A stretch of DNA of 64,000 nucleotides from Streptomyces flaveolus (lineage in GTDB: Bacteria; Actinomycetota; Actinomycetes; Streptomycetales; Streptomycetaceae): positions 62,001 to 126,000 of the forward strand of contig NZ_JNWV01000010.1 of assembly GCF_000716535.1 (NCBI RefSeq), in the 5' to 3' direction. Made by a program: the position numbers and the translations under genes. Shown here one piece after another: positions 36,384 through 45,148 of the stretch. The notes under the pieces are model-generated. The model made no database searches and was not told the origin of the DNA. It saw only the letters and a program-made list of their open reading frames with translations. The stretch's first letter is position 1. Each line of letters begins with the position of its first letter.

Positions 36384-37262
36384 ATGCACGTCGGATTCAT
36401 CGGTCTTGGAGTGATGGGCCGGCCCATGGCCCTGCGCCTGACGTCGGCCGGCACCCCTCTGGTGGTCTGGAACCGGACCCCGGAGCGCGCGGAGCCGCTG
36501 CGCGCGGCCGGCGCCCAGGTTGCCGCGGACGCCGGCGAGGTGTTCGCGCGGGCGGAGGTGGTGCTGCTGATGCTCGCCGACGAGACGGCGATGGACGCGG
36601 TCCTCGACCGGGGCACGCCCGGGCTGGCCGCGCGGGTCGCGGGCCGGACCGTCGTCCACATGGGCACGACCTCCCCGGAGTACTCCCACACCCTGGAGAC
36701 CGAGATCCGCGCCGCCGGCGGCCGGTATGTCGAGGCGCCCGTCTCCGGGTCCCGGGTGCCGGCGGAGCAGGGGCAGTTGGTGGGCATGCTGGCCGGGGAG
36801 GAGGCCGCCGTGGCCGCCGTGCGGCCGCTGCTCGCGCCGATGTGCCGGGAGGCGTTCGTGTGCGGTGCGGTGCCGGGTGCGCTGCTGATGAAGCTGGCGG
36901 TGAACATCTTCCTGATCACCCAGGTGACCGGGCTGACCGAGGCGTTCCACTTCGCCGAGCGGCAGGGCCTGGACCGCCGGCTGTTCCTGGACGTCCTGGA
37001 CGCGGGCCCGATGGCCAGCGGGGTGTCCCGGATGAAGGCGCCCAAGCTGCGCGAGCGGGACTTCGCGGTGCAGGCGGCGGCGCTGGACGTCCTCAAGAAC
37101 AACCGGCTGATCGCCGAGGCCGCCCGCAAGGCCCACCTCGCCTCACCGCTCCTCGACGTCTGCCACACCCTGTTCGAGGAGACGGTGGCGCGGGGGTACG
37201 GCGGCGAGGACATGGTCGCCGTCCTGCGCGCGATCGAGGCACGGACCGCGGAGTCGCCGTGA
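36384..37262 (+). CDS. NAD(P)-dependent oxidoreductase, 3-hydroxyisobutyrate dehydrogenase family
   Basis: A 292-residue beta-hydroxyacid dehydrogenase. N-terminal Rossmann motif [16 protein letters not shown], substrate motif [17 protein letters not shown] near residue 115 and catalytic Lys in [11 protein letters not shown] near residue 172. Reduces or oxidises a small hydroxyacid or acts as an imine reductase-like enzyme; substrate not known. Controlled by the divergent TetR protein. Its stop codon lies in the first copy of a 44-bp repeat array. Confidence 0.88.
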   Translation: MHVGFIGLGVMGRPMALRLTSAGTPLVVWNRTPERAEPLRAAGAQVAADAGEVFARAEVVLLMLADETAMDAVLDRGTPGLAARVAGRTVVHMGTTSPEYSHTLETEIRAAGGRYVEAPVSGSRVPAEQGQLVGMLAGEEAAVAAVRPLLAPMCREAFVCGAVPGALLMKLAVNIFLITQVTGLTEAFHFAERQGLDRRLFLDVLDAGPMASGVSRMKAPKLRERDFAVQAAALDVLKNNRLIAEAARKAHLASPLLDVCHTLFEETVARGYGGEDMVAVLRAIEARTAESP

Positions 37263-37294
37263 CCGGGCGGCTCTGCGTGGACCGGTTCTTCCGG

Positions 37295-37602
37295 GCGCCG
37301 TGACCAGGCAGTCGGACGCGAACCCGCTGCTCCTCGAAGCGCCGTGAACGGACGGCCGGGCACGCGCCTGTCGCTTTTCGAGGCGCCGTAAGCGGGCATC
37401 CGAGCGCGGACCCGTCGGCCCTCGATGCGCCGTAAGCGGGTATCCGAGCGCGAACCCGCTGCTCCTCGAAGCGCCGTGAACGGACGGCCGGGCACGGGCC
37501 TGTCGCTTTTCGAGGCGCCGTAAGCGGGCATCCCAGTGCGGACCCGTCGCCCCTCGATGCGCCGTAAGCGGGCGGCCCGGCGCGGGTCAGCCCTTCGGGA
37601 TG
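37295..37602. repeat. Seven 44-bp tandem repeats with three-unit higher-order structure
   Basis: Units beginning GCGCCGT start at 37295, 37339, 37383, 37427, 37471, 37515 and 37559 with exact 44-bp spacing. They fall into types A, B, C, A, B, C and a partial seventh: A ends CTGCTCCTCGAA, B ends TGTCGCTTTTCGAG, C ends CCTCGAT, so a 132-bp block is itself duplicated. The array bridges the stop codons of two convergent genes. Confidence 0.9.
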
Positions 37603-38024
37603 CCGTACGCCCGCTCGACGTGCAGCCGCACCACGAGGCGGCGGTCGCGGACCATCGCGGCCCGGTAGTCGTCCCAGTCCGGATGCTCGCCGAGGACGTC
37701 CCGGTAGAGCCGGACCAGCTCCTCGACGGTCTCGTCGTGCGGGTCGGCGGCGACCGGCGTCAGCTCGGCGGTGCCCTCGGCGACCGTGTAGGCCCAGCGG
37801 TCGTCGCTGGTGACGTGGTACGAGGCACGCGGGTCCCGGCGGAGGTTGCGCGTCTTGGCGCGGTCGTCGGTGACCGAGATCCGGATGACCCGCTCGTCGG
37901 GGTAGTAGGCGTGGCTGACGTTGGAGAGCTGGGGGCGGCCGTCGCGCCTGAGGGTGACCAGTACGCCGGCGTGTCCCGCGGAGAGGAGGCCGAGCAGCGC
38001 GTCCTGCGTGGAGTCCTGAGTCAT
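37587..38024 (-). CDS. PPOX-class F420-dependent or FMN oxidoreductase
   Basis: A 145-residue split-barrel flavin/deazaflavin oxidoreductase of the pyridoxamine-5'-phosphate-oxidase class (GVLVTLRRDGRPQLSNVSHAYY, RISVTDDRAKTRNLRRDPRASYHV). Actinobacterial members of this small size often use F420. No membrane segment. It stands alone; its stop lies within the 44-bp repeat array and its start faces a TetR gene. Confidence 0.85.
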   Translation of the reverse strand: MTQDSTQDALLGLLSAGHAGVLVTLRRDGRPQLSNVSHAYYPDERVIRISVTDDRAKTRNLRRDPRASYHVTSDDRWAYTVAEGTAELTPVAADPHDETVEELVRLYRDVLGEHPDWDDYRAAMVRDRRLVVRLHVERAYGIPKG

Positions 38025-38075
38025 ATCGGGGTCAACTCACGGCGGCTCCCGGCGCATTCCCAACCGACGAGGATT

Positions 38076-38117
38076 CGGTAGACAGTGTCTACCGAGGCCT
38101 GGTAGACACTGTCTATG
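38076..38117. promoter_or_regulatory. Two TAGACA-N-TGTCTA operators of the TetR/MFS operon
   Basis: CGGTAGACAGTGTCTACCG (38076-38094) is a perfect 19-bp palindrome; a second copy, GGTAGACACTGTCTA, runs into the ATG at 38115. Centres are 24 bp apart, so a repressor would block both promoter and start codon. Confidence 0.88.
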
Positions 38118-38699
38118 ACTGACTCCGACGCGGGCCTGCGGGCCCGGCTGGTGGACGTGGGCGTGGAGCTGCTCGCCACCGACGGCCCGCAGGCGCTGAC
38201 CCTGCGGGAGATCGCCCGGCGCGCGGGCGTGTCGCACGGGGCGCCGCGCCGCTACTTCCCCACCCACCTGGAACTGCTGTCCGCCATCGCCCGGCGGGGC
38301 TTCACCGAGCTGGCCGGGCGGGCGCACGCGGCGCTGGAGCGGGAGACCGGGGGGCCGCGCGCCCAAGTGGCGGCGCTGGCACGGACATACCTGGAGTTCG
38401 CGCTGGAGCGTCCCGGTATGTACGAGCTGATGTTCCGTCATGATCTGCTGGAGAGCGGTCACCTGGGTCTGCGGGACTCGAGCCTTCCGCTGTTCACCCT
38501 GCTGGCGCGGCTGATCGGCGACGCGGACCCCGGGGCCGACGCCCGGCGGGTGGCGGGCGCCCTGTGGGCGAACCTGCACGGAACGGCCCAGCTCTGGCGC
38601 TGGCGCAGCCTGCAACTTGCCCTGGAAGAGGAGGACTTCGGCCCCTTGCTCGACACCGTCCTCGCCGCGTACCTCGGCGGCCCCGGGGGCGGCCGGTGA
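38115..38699 (+). CDS. TetR-family regulator of the adjacent exporter
   Basis: A 194-residue TetR regulator with helix-turn-helix ALTLREIARRAGVSHGAPRRYF and a TetR_C_33-like C-terminal domain (GMYELMFRHDLLESGHLG, GALWANLHGTAQLWRW). The ATG is embedded in its second operator. Its stop overlaps the GTG of the MFS gene by 4 bp, making a classic self-regulated repressor-exporter operon. Confidence 0.92.
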   Translation: MTDSDAGLRARLVDVGVELLATDGPQALTLREIARRAGVSHGAPRRYFPTHLELLSAIARRGFTELAGRAHAALERETGGPRAQVAALARTYLEFALERPGMYELMFRHDLLESGHLGLRDSSLPLFTLLARLIGDADPGADARRVAGALWANLHGTAQLWRWRSLQLALEEEDFGPLLDTVLAAYLGGPGGGR

Positions 38700-40066
38700 A
38701 CCGGCCCTGGACACTGGCGAGCAGCGTGGCGGGCGCGGTGGTCGTCGCGCTCGACGGTACGGTCCTCACCGTCGCGCAACCCAGTCTGCAACGGGAGTTG
38801 GGCGCGTCGTTCGCCGAGGTCCAGTGGACCAGCACCGCCTATCTGGTGGCGGTGGCGAGCCTGCTGGTGTTCGCGGGGCGGCTCGGCGACCGGTACGGGC
38901 AGCGGCGGGTGTTCGGGCTCGGCATGCTGGGCTTCGGCGCCGCCTCGGTCGGCATCGGCCTCGCGCCCGGGGTCGGATGGGTGATCGGACTGCGGGCGGC
39001 GCAGGGCGTGTTCGGGGCGCTGTTGCAGCCGGCCACGCTGGGCATGCTGCGGGCCGCCTACCCGCCGGACCGGCTCGCGTCGCCGCTGGCCGTGCGGACC
39101 GCCGCGATCGGGCTGGCGGCGGCAGCGGGTCCGCTGGTGGGCGGGGCGCTGGTGACCGGTCTCGGCTGGCGGGCGGTGTTCTTCGTCAACGTGCTGCCCG
39201 CGCTCGGCTTCGGCCTGCCCGCCCTGCTCCGCCCGGAGCGGCGCCCGGTACCCGCCCGGACCCCGCTGGACCTGCCCGGGGCCGTCCTGCTCGCGGTGAC
39301 CCTGGCCGGCCTGGTGTACGCGGTCACGGCACGGCCGGTCTCCGGGGCGGGCCTCACCCTGTCCGGGGTGACGGCCGCCGTCCTGGTCCGGCACGAGCGG
39401 CGTACGGCGAGCCCGCTGCTGCCGCCCGAGGTGATCGGCTCGCGTGCGGTCGGGGCGGCGCTCGGCATCCTGGTCGCCGTCTCCGCGTCCCTGTTCGGCA
39501 CGCTGTTCGTCGCCACGTACGTCCTCCAGCGCCACCTCGGCTTCGACCCGTTCCACAGCGCCCTGCGCAGCCTGCCGCTGGCCGTGCTCATGGTGGTGGC
39601 GGCGTCGCTGTGCCCCGCCCTGCTGCGCCGGTGCGGTGCGCGGGCGGCGACGGCGGGGGCCACGGCGGTGCTCGCGCTCGGCGTCCTGGTGCTGTCCGGG
39701 GCCACCGGCACGCCCGCGCTCGGGTGCGGGTTCGCGCTGCTGGGCGCCGGGTTCGGCACGGTGATGGTGGCGGCTACCCAGGTGATCGTGCGGCGGGCGG
39801 AGGTGGCGGTGGCCGGGGTCGCGGGCGGGTTGCAGCAGACCGCGCTGAACGTCGGCCCCGCCGTGGGCGTGGCCGGCGCGACCGCGCTGCTGAGCGCCGG
39901 CACCGGACCGACCCTGCTCACCCTGGCGGCCCTGACCGCCCTCGCCCTGCCGGCGACCCGCGCGCTGCCCACCCGCGCACGTCGGGCCCCGTCGGCAGCG
40001 GCCACGCCCCCGGTTCCCCACACCCCGGAGGCACCGAGCCGGGCCGCTGCTCCTCCGCGACCATGA
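38696..40066 (+). CDS. MFS drug exporter (DHA2-like)
   Basis: A 456-residue major facilitator with 12-14 spans. Typical marks: ALDGTVLTVAQPSLQREL at span 1, GRLGDRYGQRRVFGLGM in loop 2-3, QGVFGALLQPATLGMLRAAYP in span 4 and a motif-C-like stretch AAAAGPLVGGALVTG. The C-terminal 30 residues are Pro/Ala-rich and overlap a C-rich degenerate repeat. GTG start coupled to the TetR gene. Expected to expel a lipophilic compound sensed by the repressor. Confidence 0.9.
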   Translation: MNRPWTLASSVAGAVVVALDGTVLTVAQPSLQRELGASFAEVQWTSTAYLVAVASLLVFAGRLGDRYGQRRVFGLGMLGFGAASVGIGLAPGVGWVIGLRAAQGVFGALLQPATLGMLRAAYPPDRLASPLAVRTAAIGLAAAAGPLVGGALVTGLGWRAVFFVNVLPALGFGLPALLRPERRPVPARTPLDLPGAVLLAVTLAGLVYAVTARPVSGAGLTLSGVTAAVLVRHERRTASPLLPPEVIGSRAVGAALGILVAVSASLFGTLFVATYVLQRHLGFDPFHSALRSLPLAVLMVVAASLCPALLRRCGARAATAGATAVLALGVLVLSGATGTPALGCGFALLGAGFGTVMVAATQVIVRRAEVAVAGVAGGLQQTALNVGPAVGVAGATALLSAGTGPTLLTLAALTALALPATRALPTRARRAPSAAATPPVPHTPEAPSRAAAPPRP

Positions 40067-40470
40067 CCAACGCCGCCACAGGAAGCCGCCACGCACCCTG
40101 ACCGACGCACCCACCGGCCCCCTCCCCGCCCCGTCGGCCACGCCCCCCGTCACCGGCCGGTGCTCCTCCGCGGCGCTGAGAGGGATGCCCGCGGCAATTC
40201 GAGACGCTCCATGAGGGGCCCCGCGGGGACCCGGACACCCCATGACGACGCGACCCACCGGCCCTCGCCCCGCCCCGTCGGGAGCAGCCGCACGCACCCA
40301 CCGGCCCCGCCCGCCGGCGCCGTCTCCCCTGGCTCCCCCCCACGTCGAATCGATCACATACTCCTCGGATGGCCCCCTCCGGACCAGCGGTCCTGCGCGA
40401 CGATGAGAGGTGGGTGCGGGCCCGCGCGGGAGTCGGGACGCATCGGGGACGACGCGACCGGAGGAGAGCG
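40067..40470. other. C-rich intergenic stretch
   Basis: 404 bp without a supported gene. It contains degenerate copies of CACCCACCGGCCCC and CCCGCCCCGTCGG at about 40100, 40250 and 40295 that resemble the 3' end of the MFS gene, suggesting local duplication. The promoter of the downstream serine hydrolase must lie here, but no clear hexamers are visible. Confidence 0.4.
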
Positions 40471-41694
40471 ATGGGACAGCTGCGACAGGATGTGGAGCCG
40501 GCGGAGGCGGGGCTGGACGCCGGGGCGCTGGACCGCCTGGACCGGCACTTCGCCCAGCACGTCGACGCGGGACGCCTGCCCGGCTTCCTGGTGGCCGTGG
40601 CCCGCGGCGGCCGGGTCGCGCATCTGACGACGTACGGACTGCGGGACGTGGCCGCCGGGCTGCCGGTCGAACCGGACACGCTGTGGCGGATCTACTCGAT
40701 GACCAAGCCGGTCACCGCCGTCGCGGTGCTGATGCTGGTGCAGGAGGGCCGGCTGTCCCTCGACGACCCGTTGGACCGCCATCTGCCCGCCTTCGCCGAC
40801 CCCCGCGTGTATGTGGAGGGTTCGGGCGCCGACGTGCGTACCCGCCCGGCCGCCGGACCGATCCTGATCCGGCACCTGCTCACCCACACCGCGGGCCTGA
40901 CCTTCGGTTTCTACTACCGCCACCCCGTGGACGCGCTCTACCGCGAGGCGGGCCTGGAGTACTCGGTGCCGCCGGGCAAGGACCTCGCGGAGACCGTCGA
41001 GGTCTACGCGCGCATGCCGTTGCAGTTCGATCCGGGCACCCAGTGGAACTACTCGGTCGCCTCCAACGTGCTGGGCCGGGTGATCGAGGTGGTGTCCGGG
41101 CAGCCGCTGGACGCGTTCTTCGCCGAGCGGATCCTCGGCCCGCTCGGCATGACCGACACCGGTTTCCACATCGCGGCCGAACAGGCGGACAGACTGGCCG
41201 AGTTGTACGGCGAGACGGACGAGGGCGGGATCGAGCCGGTGCCGGGTCTGCCGGTGCGCGGCCGGCCCCGGTTCCTGTCCGGCAGCGGCGGCCTGGTGTC
41301 CTCGGCGTACGACTTCCACCGGCTCATGGAGCTGCTCCGCCGGGGCGGCGAGCTGGACGGGGTACGGCTGCTGGCCCCGGAGACGCTCGCCCTGATGACC
41401 CGCAACCAGCTCCCGGGCGGCGCCACCATCCGCTCCTTCGGCGCCCCCGTCCACCAGGAACCGGGCATGGACGGCCTCGGCTTCGGCTTCAACGTCTCCG
41501 TCGTCACCGACCCGGCCCGCACCCTGGCCCCGTCCCACCTCGGCACGTACGGCTGGACCGGCGTTGCCACCACCGCGTTCTGGGTCGACCCGGACCACGA
41601 CCTGACCGTGCAGTTCATGAGCCAGGTGCGCCCGAAGAAGCTGAAGGTCTTCCCCGAGCTGCGGCGGCTGGTGCACGAGGCGGTGACGGACTGA
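40471..41694 (+). CDS. Serine hydrolase of the beta-lactamase/esterase class C family
   Basis: A 407-residue cytoplasmic class C beta-lactamase-related hydrolase (EstB/PBP4-like). Catalytic motif SMTK at residues 76-79 (nucleophile Ser76), tyrosine motif YSVASN near residue 195 and the third motif HLGTYGWTG near residue 355. No signal peptide, which argues for an esterase or peptidase rather than a resistance enzyme. ATG with GAGGAG 5 nt upstream. It converges with the saccharopine-dehydrogenase-like operon. Confidence 0.9.
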   Translation: MGQLRQDVEPAEAGLDAGALDRLDRHFAQHVDAGRLPGFLVAVARGGRVAHLTTYGLRDVAAGLPVEPDTLWRIYSMTKPVTAVAVLMLVQEGRLSLDDPLDRHLPAFADPRVYVEGSGADVRTRPAAGPILIRHLLTHTAGLTFGFYYRHPVDALYREAGLEYSVPPGKDLAETVEVYARMPLQFDPGTQWNYSVASNVLGRVIEVVSGQPLDAFFAERILGPLGMTDTGFHIAAEQADRLAELYGETDEGGIEPVPGLPVRGRPRFLSGSGGLVSSAYDFHRLMELLRRGGELDGVRLLAPETLALMTRNQLPGGATIRSFGAPVHQEPGMDGLGFGFNVSVVTDPARTLAPSHLGTYGWTGVATTAFWVDPDHDLTVQFMSQVRPKKLKVFPELRRLVHEAVTD

Positions 41695-41703
41695 CCCGGG
41701 GGC

Positions 41704-42861
41704 CTACTGGCCCAGGGTCAGTGTGAACTCCAGTCCCTCGTCGGCGAGTTCGGCCAGCCACCGGTCCGCGCGCTGGGCGGTCTCCGCCGCCCGGTGCAGA
41801 CCGGCCCGCAGGCTGCCGTCCAGGATGTGCCGGACGCCGAGGGCGAGCGGGCGGGAGACGCAGCGGGCCATCGTGGACTCCTCGGCGTCACCGGTCAGGT
41901 CGAGCAGGTAGGCGCCCGTCCACGGCCTGCCCTCGCCCGCGTCGACCTCCAGGGAGGCGGAGAGCACCACCCGGTCGCGGTCGGCGTCCGTGGTCGGGTG
42001 GGCGGCCGCCAACCGCCGTGCCAGCGCGGCGATCCGCTCGTCGTCGCCCGTCGTCAGCTCTTCGAAGACCGGCTCCCACGCCTTCAGCCAGCCGTCCAGC
42101 CGGAGGGTGCCCCGGACGAAGGTGCGCGGGGTCCAGGCGGCGGGCAGGCCGTACTGGGCGATGAACGGGATGCTGTCGCGGTTGGGGTAGGCCTCGAAGG
42201 TCTCGCCGTCCAGGACGAGCGGCCGGGTCGCCTCCCAGGGCCGGTCGGCCGTGGTCTCGACGCCGTTCTCCAGGTACCGCGCGGGCGAGCGGAGGGCGCC
42301 CAGTACGCCGAGCGGCGCCCAGCTGAAGCGGTAGCGGAAGTCGTTCGGCACGGCCGGGACACCGCCGCAGTACGAGGTGAGCCGGTAGGAAGCCGGGGTG
42401 TGCTCGCCGACGCGCGCCCGGGCCCGGCCGATGAGGCTGTGCGCGAAGAGGTGGTCGATGCCCGGGTCCAGGCCGGCCTCGGTGAGCACCACCACGCCCG
42501 CCGCCCGTGCCGCCTCCGCGTGCGCCAGCAGCTGCGGCGACACGTAGCTGGAGCAGGCGAAGTGCGCCCCGGCCCGCATACAGACGGCCAGCAGCTCCGC
42601 GTGCTCCGGCGCCGGCAGCATCGACACCACGACGTCGCCGGGCTCCAGCGCGGCGGCGAGGGCGGCGGGGGCGGTCAGGGCGCGGGGTTCGGCGCGTCCG
42701 GTCAGGCCGAGGCCGGCCAGCGCCTGGGCCGCGCGGTCCTCGGTGCGGTGCCACAGCAGGACGCGGCCGGCCGTACGGCACAGGCCGGCGAGCCCGCTGC
42801 CGGTGGACAGTCCGGCGCCGACCCAGTGCACGGTTCCGCTCGCCGGGACACGGTCGGTCAT
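41704..42861 (-). CDS. Saccharopine dehydrogenase-like protein (reductase type)
   Basis: A 385-residue NAD(P)-dependent enzyme of the saccharopine dehydrogenase/homospermidine synthase family. N-terminal Rossmann fold HWVGAGLSTGSGLAGLC, the central SSYVSPQLLAHAEAARAAG and LTEAGLDPGIDHLFAH motif that positions the substrate, then the C-terminal domain. It would form or cleave a secondary amine between an amino acid and a keto acid. Start overlaps the upstream gene by 4 bp; third gene of a coupled trio. Confidence 0.85.
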   Translation of the reverse strand: MTDRVPASGTVHWVGAGLSTGSGLAGLCRTAGRVLLWHRTEDRAAQALAGLGLTGRAEPRALTAPAALAAALEPGDVVVSMLPAPEHAELLAVCMRAGAHFACSSYVSPQLLAHAEAARAAGVVVLTEAGLDPGIDHLFAHSLIGRARARVGEHTPASYRLTSYCGGVPAVPNDFRYRFSWAPLGVLGALRSPARYLENGVETTADRPWEATRPLVLDGETFEAYPNRDSIPFIAQYGLPAAWTPRTFVRGTLRLDGWLKAWEPVFEELTTGDDERIAALARRLAAAHPTTDADRDRVVLSASLEVDAGEGRPWTGAYLLDLTGDAEESTMARCVSRPLALGVRHILDGSLRAGLHRAAETAQRADRWLAELADEGLEFTLTLGQ

Positions 42862-43916
42862 GGGTGCGACTCCCCTCCCTCGATGCCGAGTTCACGGCAG
42901 GTCTGGTGGAACCGGTCGAGACAGCGGCCCCAGGCGCCGCCCGGGCCGAAGGCGAGCAGCAGCGGCAGCAGGGCCGCCGAGAAGTCGACGCTGGACTCCC
43001 GGGGCAGCAGGGACGGCAGGTTGTCGATGGCGATCAGGTCCAGCGGCGGCTCCTTGCGCAGCCGGCGCACGGGCTCGGTCCAGTCCGTCGTACGGTCGTA
43101 GACCGGCAGGACGTTGAACGGGGAGCCGACGTCACAGGTGACGTCGCACAGGGTGCGCAGCCGGCGGGCCGGGGAGTCCAGGTCCTCCGCGCGCAGGAAC
43201 GGCGGGACCAGGGTGGTGGCGAGGACCGCGTTGACCATCACGTCGTGCCCGAGCAGGGCCCGCCGGTCCAGGTCGCGGGTCTCCGCCAGGTCCCAGCGGG
43301 TCGCCTCGACGCCCGCCGTGCGGAAGGCCGTCGACGCGCCCCGTCCGCTGCGCCCGAGGGCGCCGATCACCAGCGCCGTGAACTCCGTGTCCCCGACGGC
43401 GGGCCGCAGTACGGCGTCCAGGTCGTCCTTCGTCGTGGGGGTGAGCGGTGCCGTCAGCCGGCCCCGGTGCTGGAGCACGGCGAGCGCGGCACCGAGATAG
43501 CCCGCCCAGTATCCGAAGGCGGCGAGCCGACGGCCCTCGTCGTCCACCAGGTACTCCAGGTCCAGCAGCGCCCCGCCGCCCGCCGCGAACCGGCGCAGCA
43601 GCTCGGCAGCGCCCGGCTGCTGTTTGTAGGCGTGCCCGAAGAAGACGTGCCGGTGGATCAACTCGGCCGGTTCGTCGGGGAGTTCCTTGAGGCCGAGGAT
43701 CACGGCGTCACGGGGTGCCGCCACCCAGGAGCCCGCCGGGGCGCGGCGGCAGCCGGCCGCCTCGTACTCCTCGGTCGGGAAGATCCGCTGCGGGGACTCC
43801 TCGACGGTCAGTGCGACCCCGCTGTCGACCAGGCGGCGGGCGTCGGCGGGGACGACGGGCGTGCGCCGTTCGGTCGTACGGGGCTCGTGGCGCAGCCACA
43901 GGTGCAGCTCGGTCAT
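42858..43916 (-). CDS. Saccharopine dehydrogenase-like protein (lysine-forming, LYS1 type)
   Basis: A 352-residue enzyme of the alanine dehydrogenase/PNT-fold saccharopine dehydrogenase family. N-terminal ERRTPVVPADARRLVDSGVALTVE is the LYS1 substrate loop; GLKELPDEPAELIHRHVFFGHAYKQQ and LVIGALGRSGRGAST (dinucleotide region) follow, and CDVTCDVGSPFN near residue 270 is diagnostic. It interconverts lysine plus 2-oxoglutarate and saccharopine in characterised relatives. ATG overlaps the FAD-oxidase stop by 4 bp. The longer upstream frame is not coding in this frame. Confidence 0.85.
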   Translation of the reverse strand: MTELHLWLRHEPRTTERRTPVVPADARRLVDSGVALTVEESPQRIFPTEEYEAAGCRRAPAGSWVAAPRDAVILGLKELPDEPAELIHRHVFFGHAYKQQPGAAELLRRFAAGGGALLDLEYLVDDEGRRLAAFGYWAGYLGAALAVLQHRGRLTAPLTPTTKDDLDAVLRPAVGDTEFTALVIGALGRSGRGASTAFRTAGVEATRWDLAETRDLDRRALLGHDVMVNAVLATTLVPPFLRAEDLDSPARRLRTLCDVTCDVGSPFNVLPVYDRTTDWTEPVRRLRKEPPLDLIAIDNLPSLLPRESSVDFSAALLPLLLAFGPGGAWGRCLDRFHQTCRELGIEGGESHP

Positions 43917-45058
43917 ACCAGGTTGGCCTCCGGGCGCGGGGCGTCGGCCGCGAACCGGCCGGCGCTCAGGGGGCTGATGTCCAGGAAGGGTACGCGGCCG
44001 AGGTACAGGTCGCGGATCACCTCGCCGACGGCCGGCCCCTGGAGGAAGCCGTGCCCGGAGAAGCCGGTCGCGTACAGGAACCGGGACACCGTGGGCGCCT
44101 CGCCGATCAGGGCGTTGTGGTCGGGGGTGTTCTCGTACAGGCCCGCCCAGCCGCCGGTGCGGGGCAGGTCGAGCAGGGCGGGGGCGCGCTGCCGCATCGC
44201 CTCGGCGAGCCGCGGGATCCACCGGTCGTGGGTGTCGGTGGCGAAGCCGGGCCGCTCGTCCGGGTCGGACATGCCGAGCAGCAGGCCGGGGCCCTCGCGG
44301 TGGAAGTAGAGGCTGGTGGTGAAGTCGATGGTCATGGGCAGCGTGGGCGGCAGGCCGGGCACCGGTCCGGTGACGGCGATCTGCCGGCGCAGCGGCCGTA
44401 CCGGCAGCTCCACGCCCACCATGGCGCCGACCGCCCGGGACCAGGCACCGGCCGCGCAGATCACCGTGCCGGTCTCGATCCGGCCGAGGGTCGTGCCGAC
44501 GGCGGTGACGGTGTCGCCGCGCAGTTCGATGCCGGTGACCTCGGTGTGGCGCAGGATGCGGGCGCCGTGGGCGCGGGCGGCGCTCGCGTAGCCGTGGACG
44601 ACGGCCTCCGGGGTGCAGTGGCCGTCGTCCGGGGAGTACGCGGCGGCCAGCAGGCCGTCGGTGCTGATCAGCGGGGAGAGGCGGCGGGCCTCCTCGGGGG
44701 TGAGCAGGCGGCTGGGCACCCCGAGGGAGTTCTGCCGCCGCACTCCCGCCTCGAAGGAGGCCACCTGTCCGGGCGTGGAGAGCAGGAACAGATAGCCGAC
44801 CCGGTGCAGTCCGATGTCCTGCCCGACCTCCTCCGGGAACCGGCCGAACGCCTCCAGGCTGCGCGCACCGAGCCGGATGTTCAGCTCGTCGGAGAACTGC
44901 GCCCGCACTCCCCCGGCGGCCTTCGAGGTGGAGCCGGCGGCGAGTTCGTCCCGTTCGACGAGGACGACGTCCCGCACGCCGGCGCGTGCCAGGTGCCAGG
45001 CGATGCTCGTGCCCATCACCCCGCCGCCGACGATGACCACCTCGGCCCGAAGGTTCAC
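43913..45058 (-). CDS. FAD-dependent amine/amino-acid oxidase (DAO family)
   Basis: A 381-residue flavoenzyme of the D-amino-acid/sarcosine oxidase superfamily: FAD motif VVIVGGGVMGTSIAWHLARAG at the N-terminus, GSTSKAAGGVRAQFSDELN (typical of sarcosine dehydrogenase-like proteins) and C-terminal FLYATGFSGHGFLQGPAVGE. GTG start. First gene of the trio with two saccharopine-type enzymes; a plausible reaction is oxidation of saccharopine or another secondary amino acid, as fungal saccharopine oxidase does. 90 bp downstream of the GTP cyclohydrolase gene and in the same orientation, so it may be read from the same promoter. Confidence 0.85.
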   Translation of the reverse strand: MNLRAEVVIVGGGVMGTSIAWHLARAGVRDVVLVERDELAAGSTSKAAGGVRAQFSDELNIRLGARSLEAFGRFPEEVGQDIGLHRVGYLFLLSTPGQVASFEAGVRRQNSLGVPSRLLTPEEARRLSPLISTDGLLAAAYSPDDGHCTPEAVVHGYASAARAHGARILRHTEVTGIELRGDTVTAVGTTLGRIETGTVICAAGAWSRAVGAMVGVELPVRPLRRQIAVTGPVPGLPPTLPMTIDFTTSLYFHREGPGLLLGMSDPDERPGFATDTHDRWIPRLAEAMRQRAPALLDLPRTGGWAGLYENTPDHNALIGEAPTVSRFLYATGFSGHGFLQGPAVGEVIRDLYLGRVPFLDISPLSAGRFAADAPRPEANLV

Positions 45059-45148
45059 GCCGCCGTCTCCTTCACCGCTTCCGTCCCACCGCGCGGATCA
45101 CGACCGTCCCTGATCCTGTCCACCCGGCGGCCCGCCGAACCGGACGTG

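Noticed and set aside
37427..37602. Possible CRISPR array in the 44-bp repeats
   Set aside because: Units are contiguous without spacers, and no cas gene is nearby.
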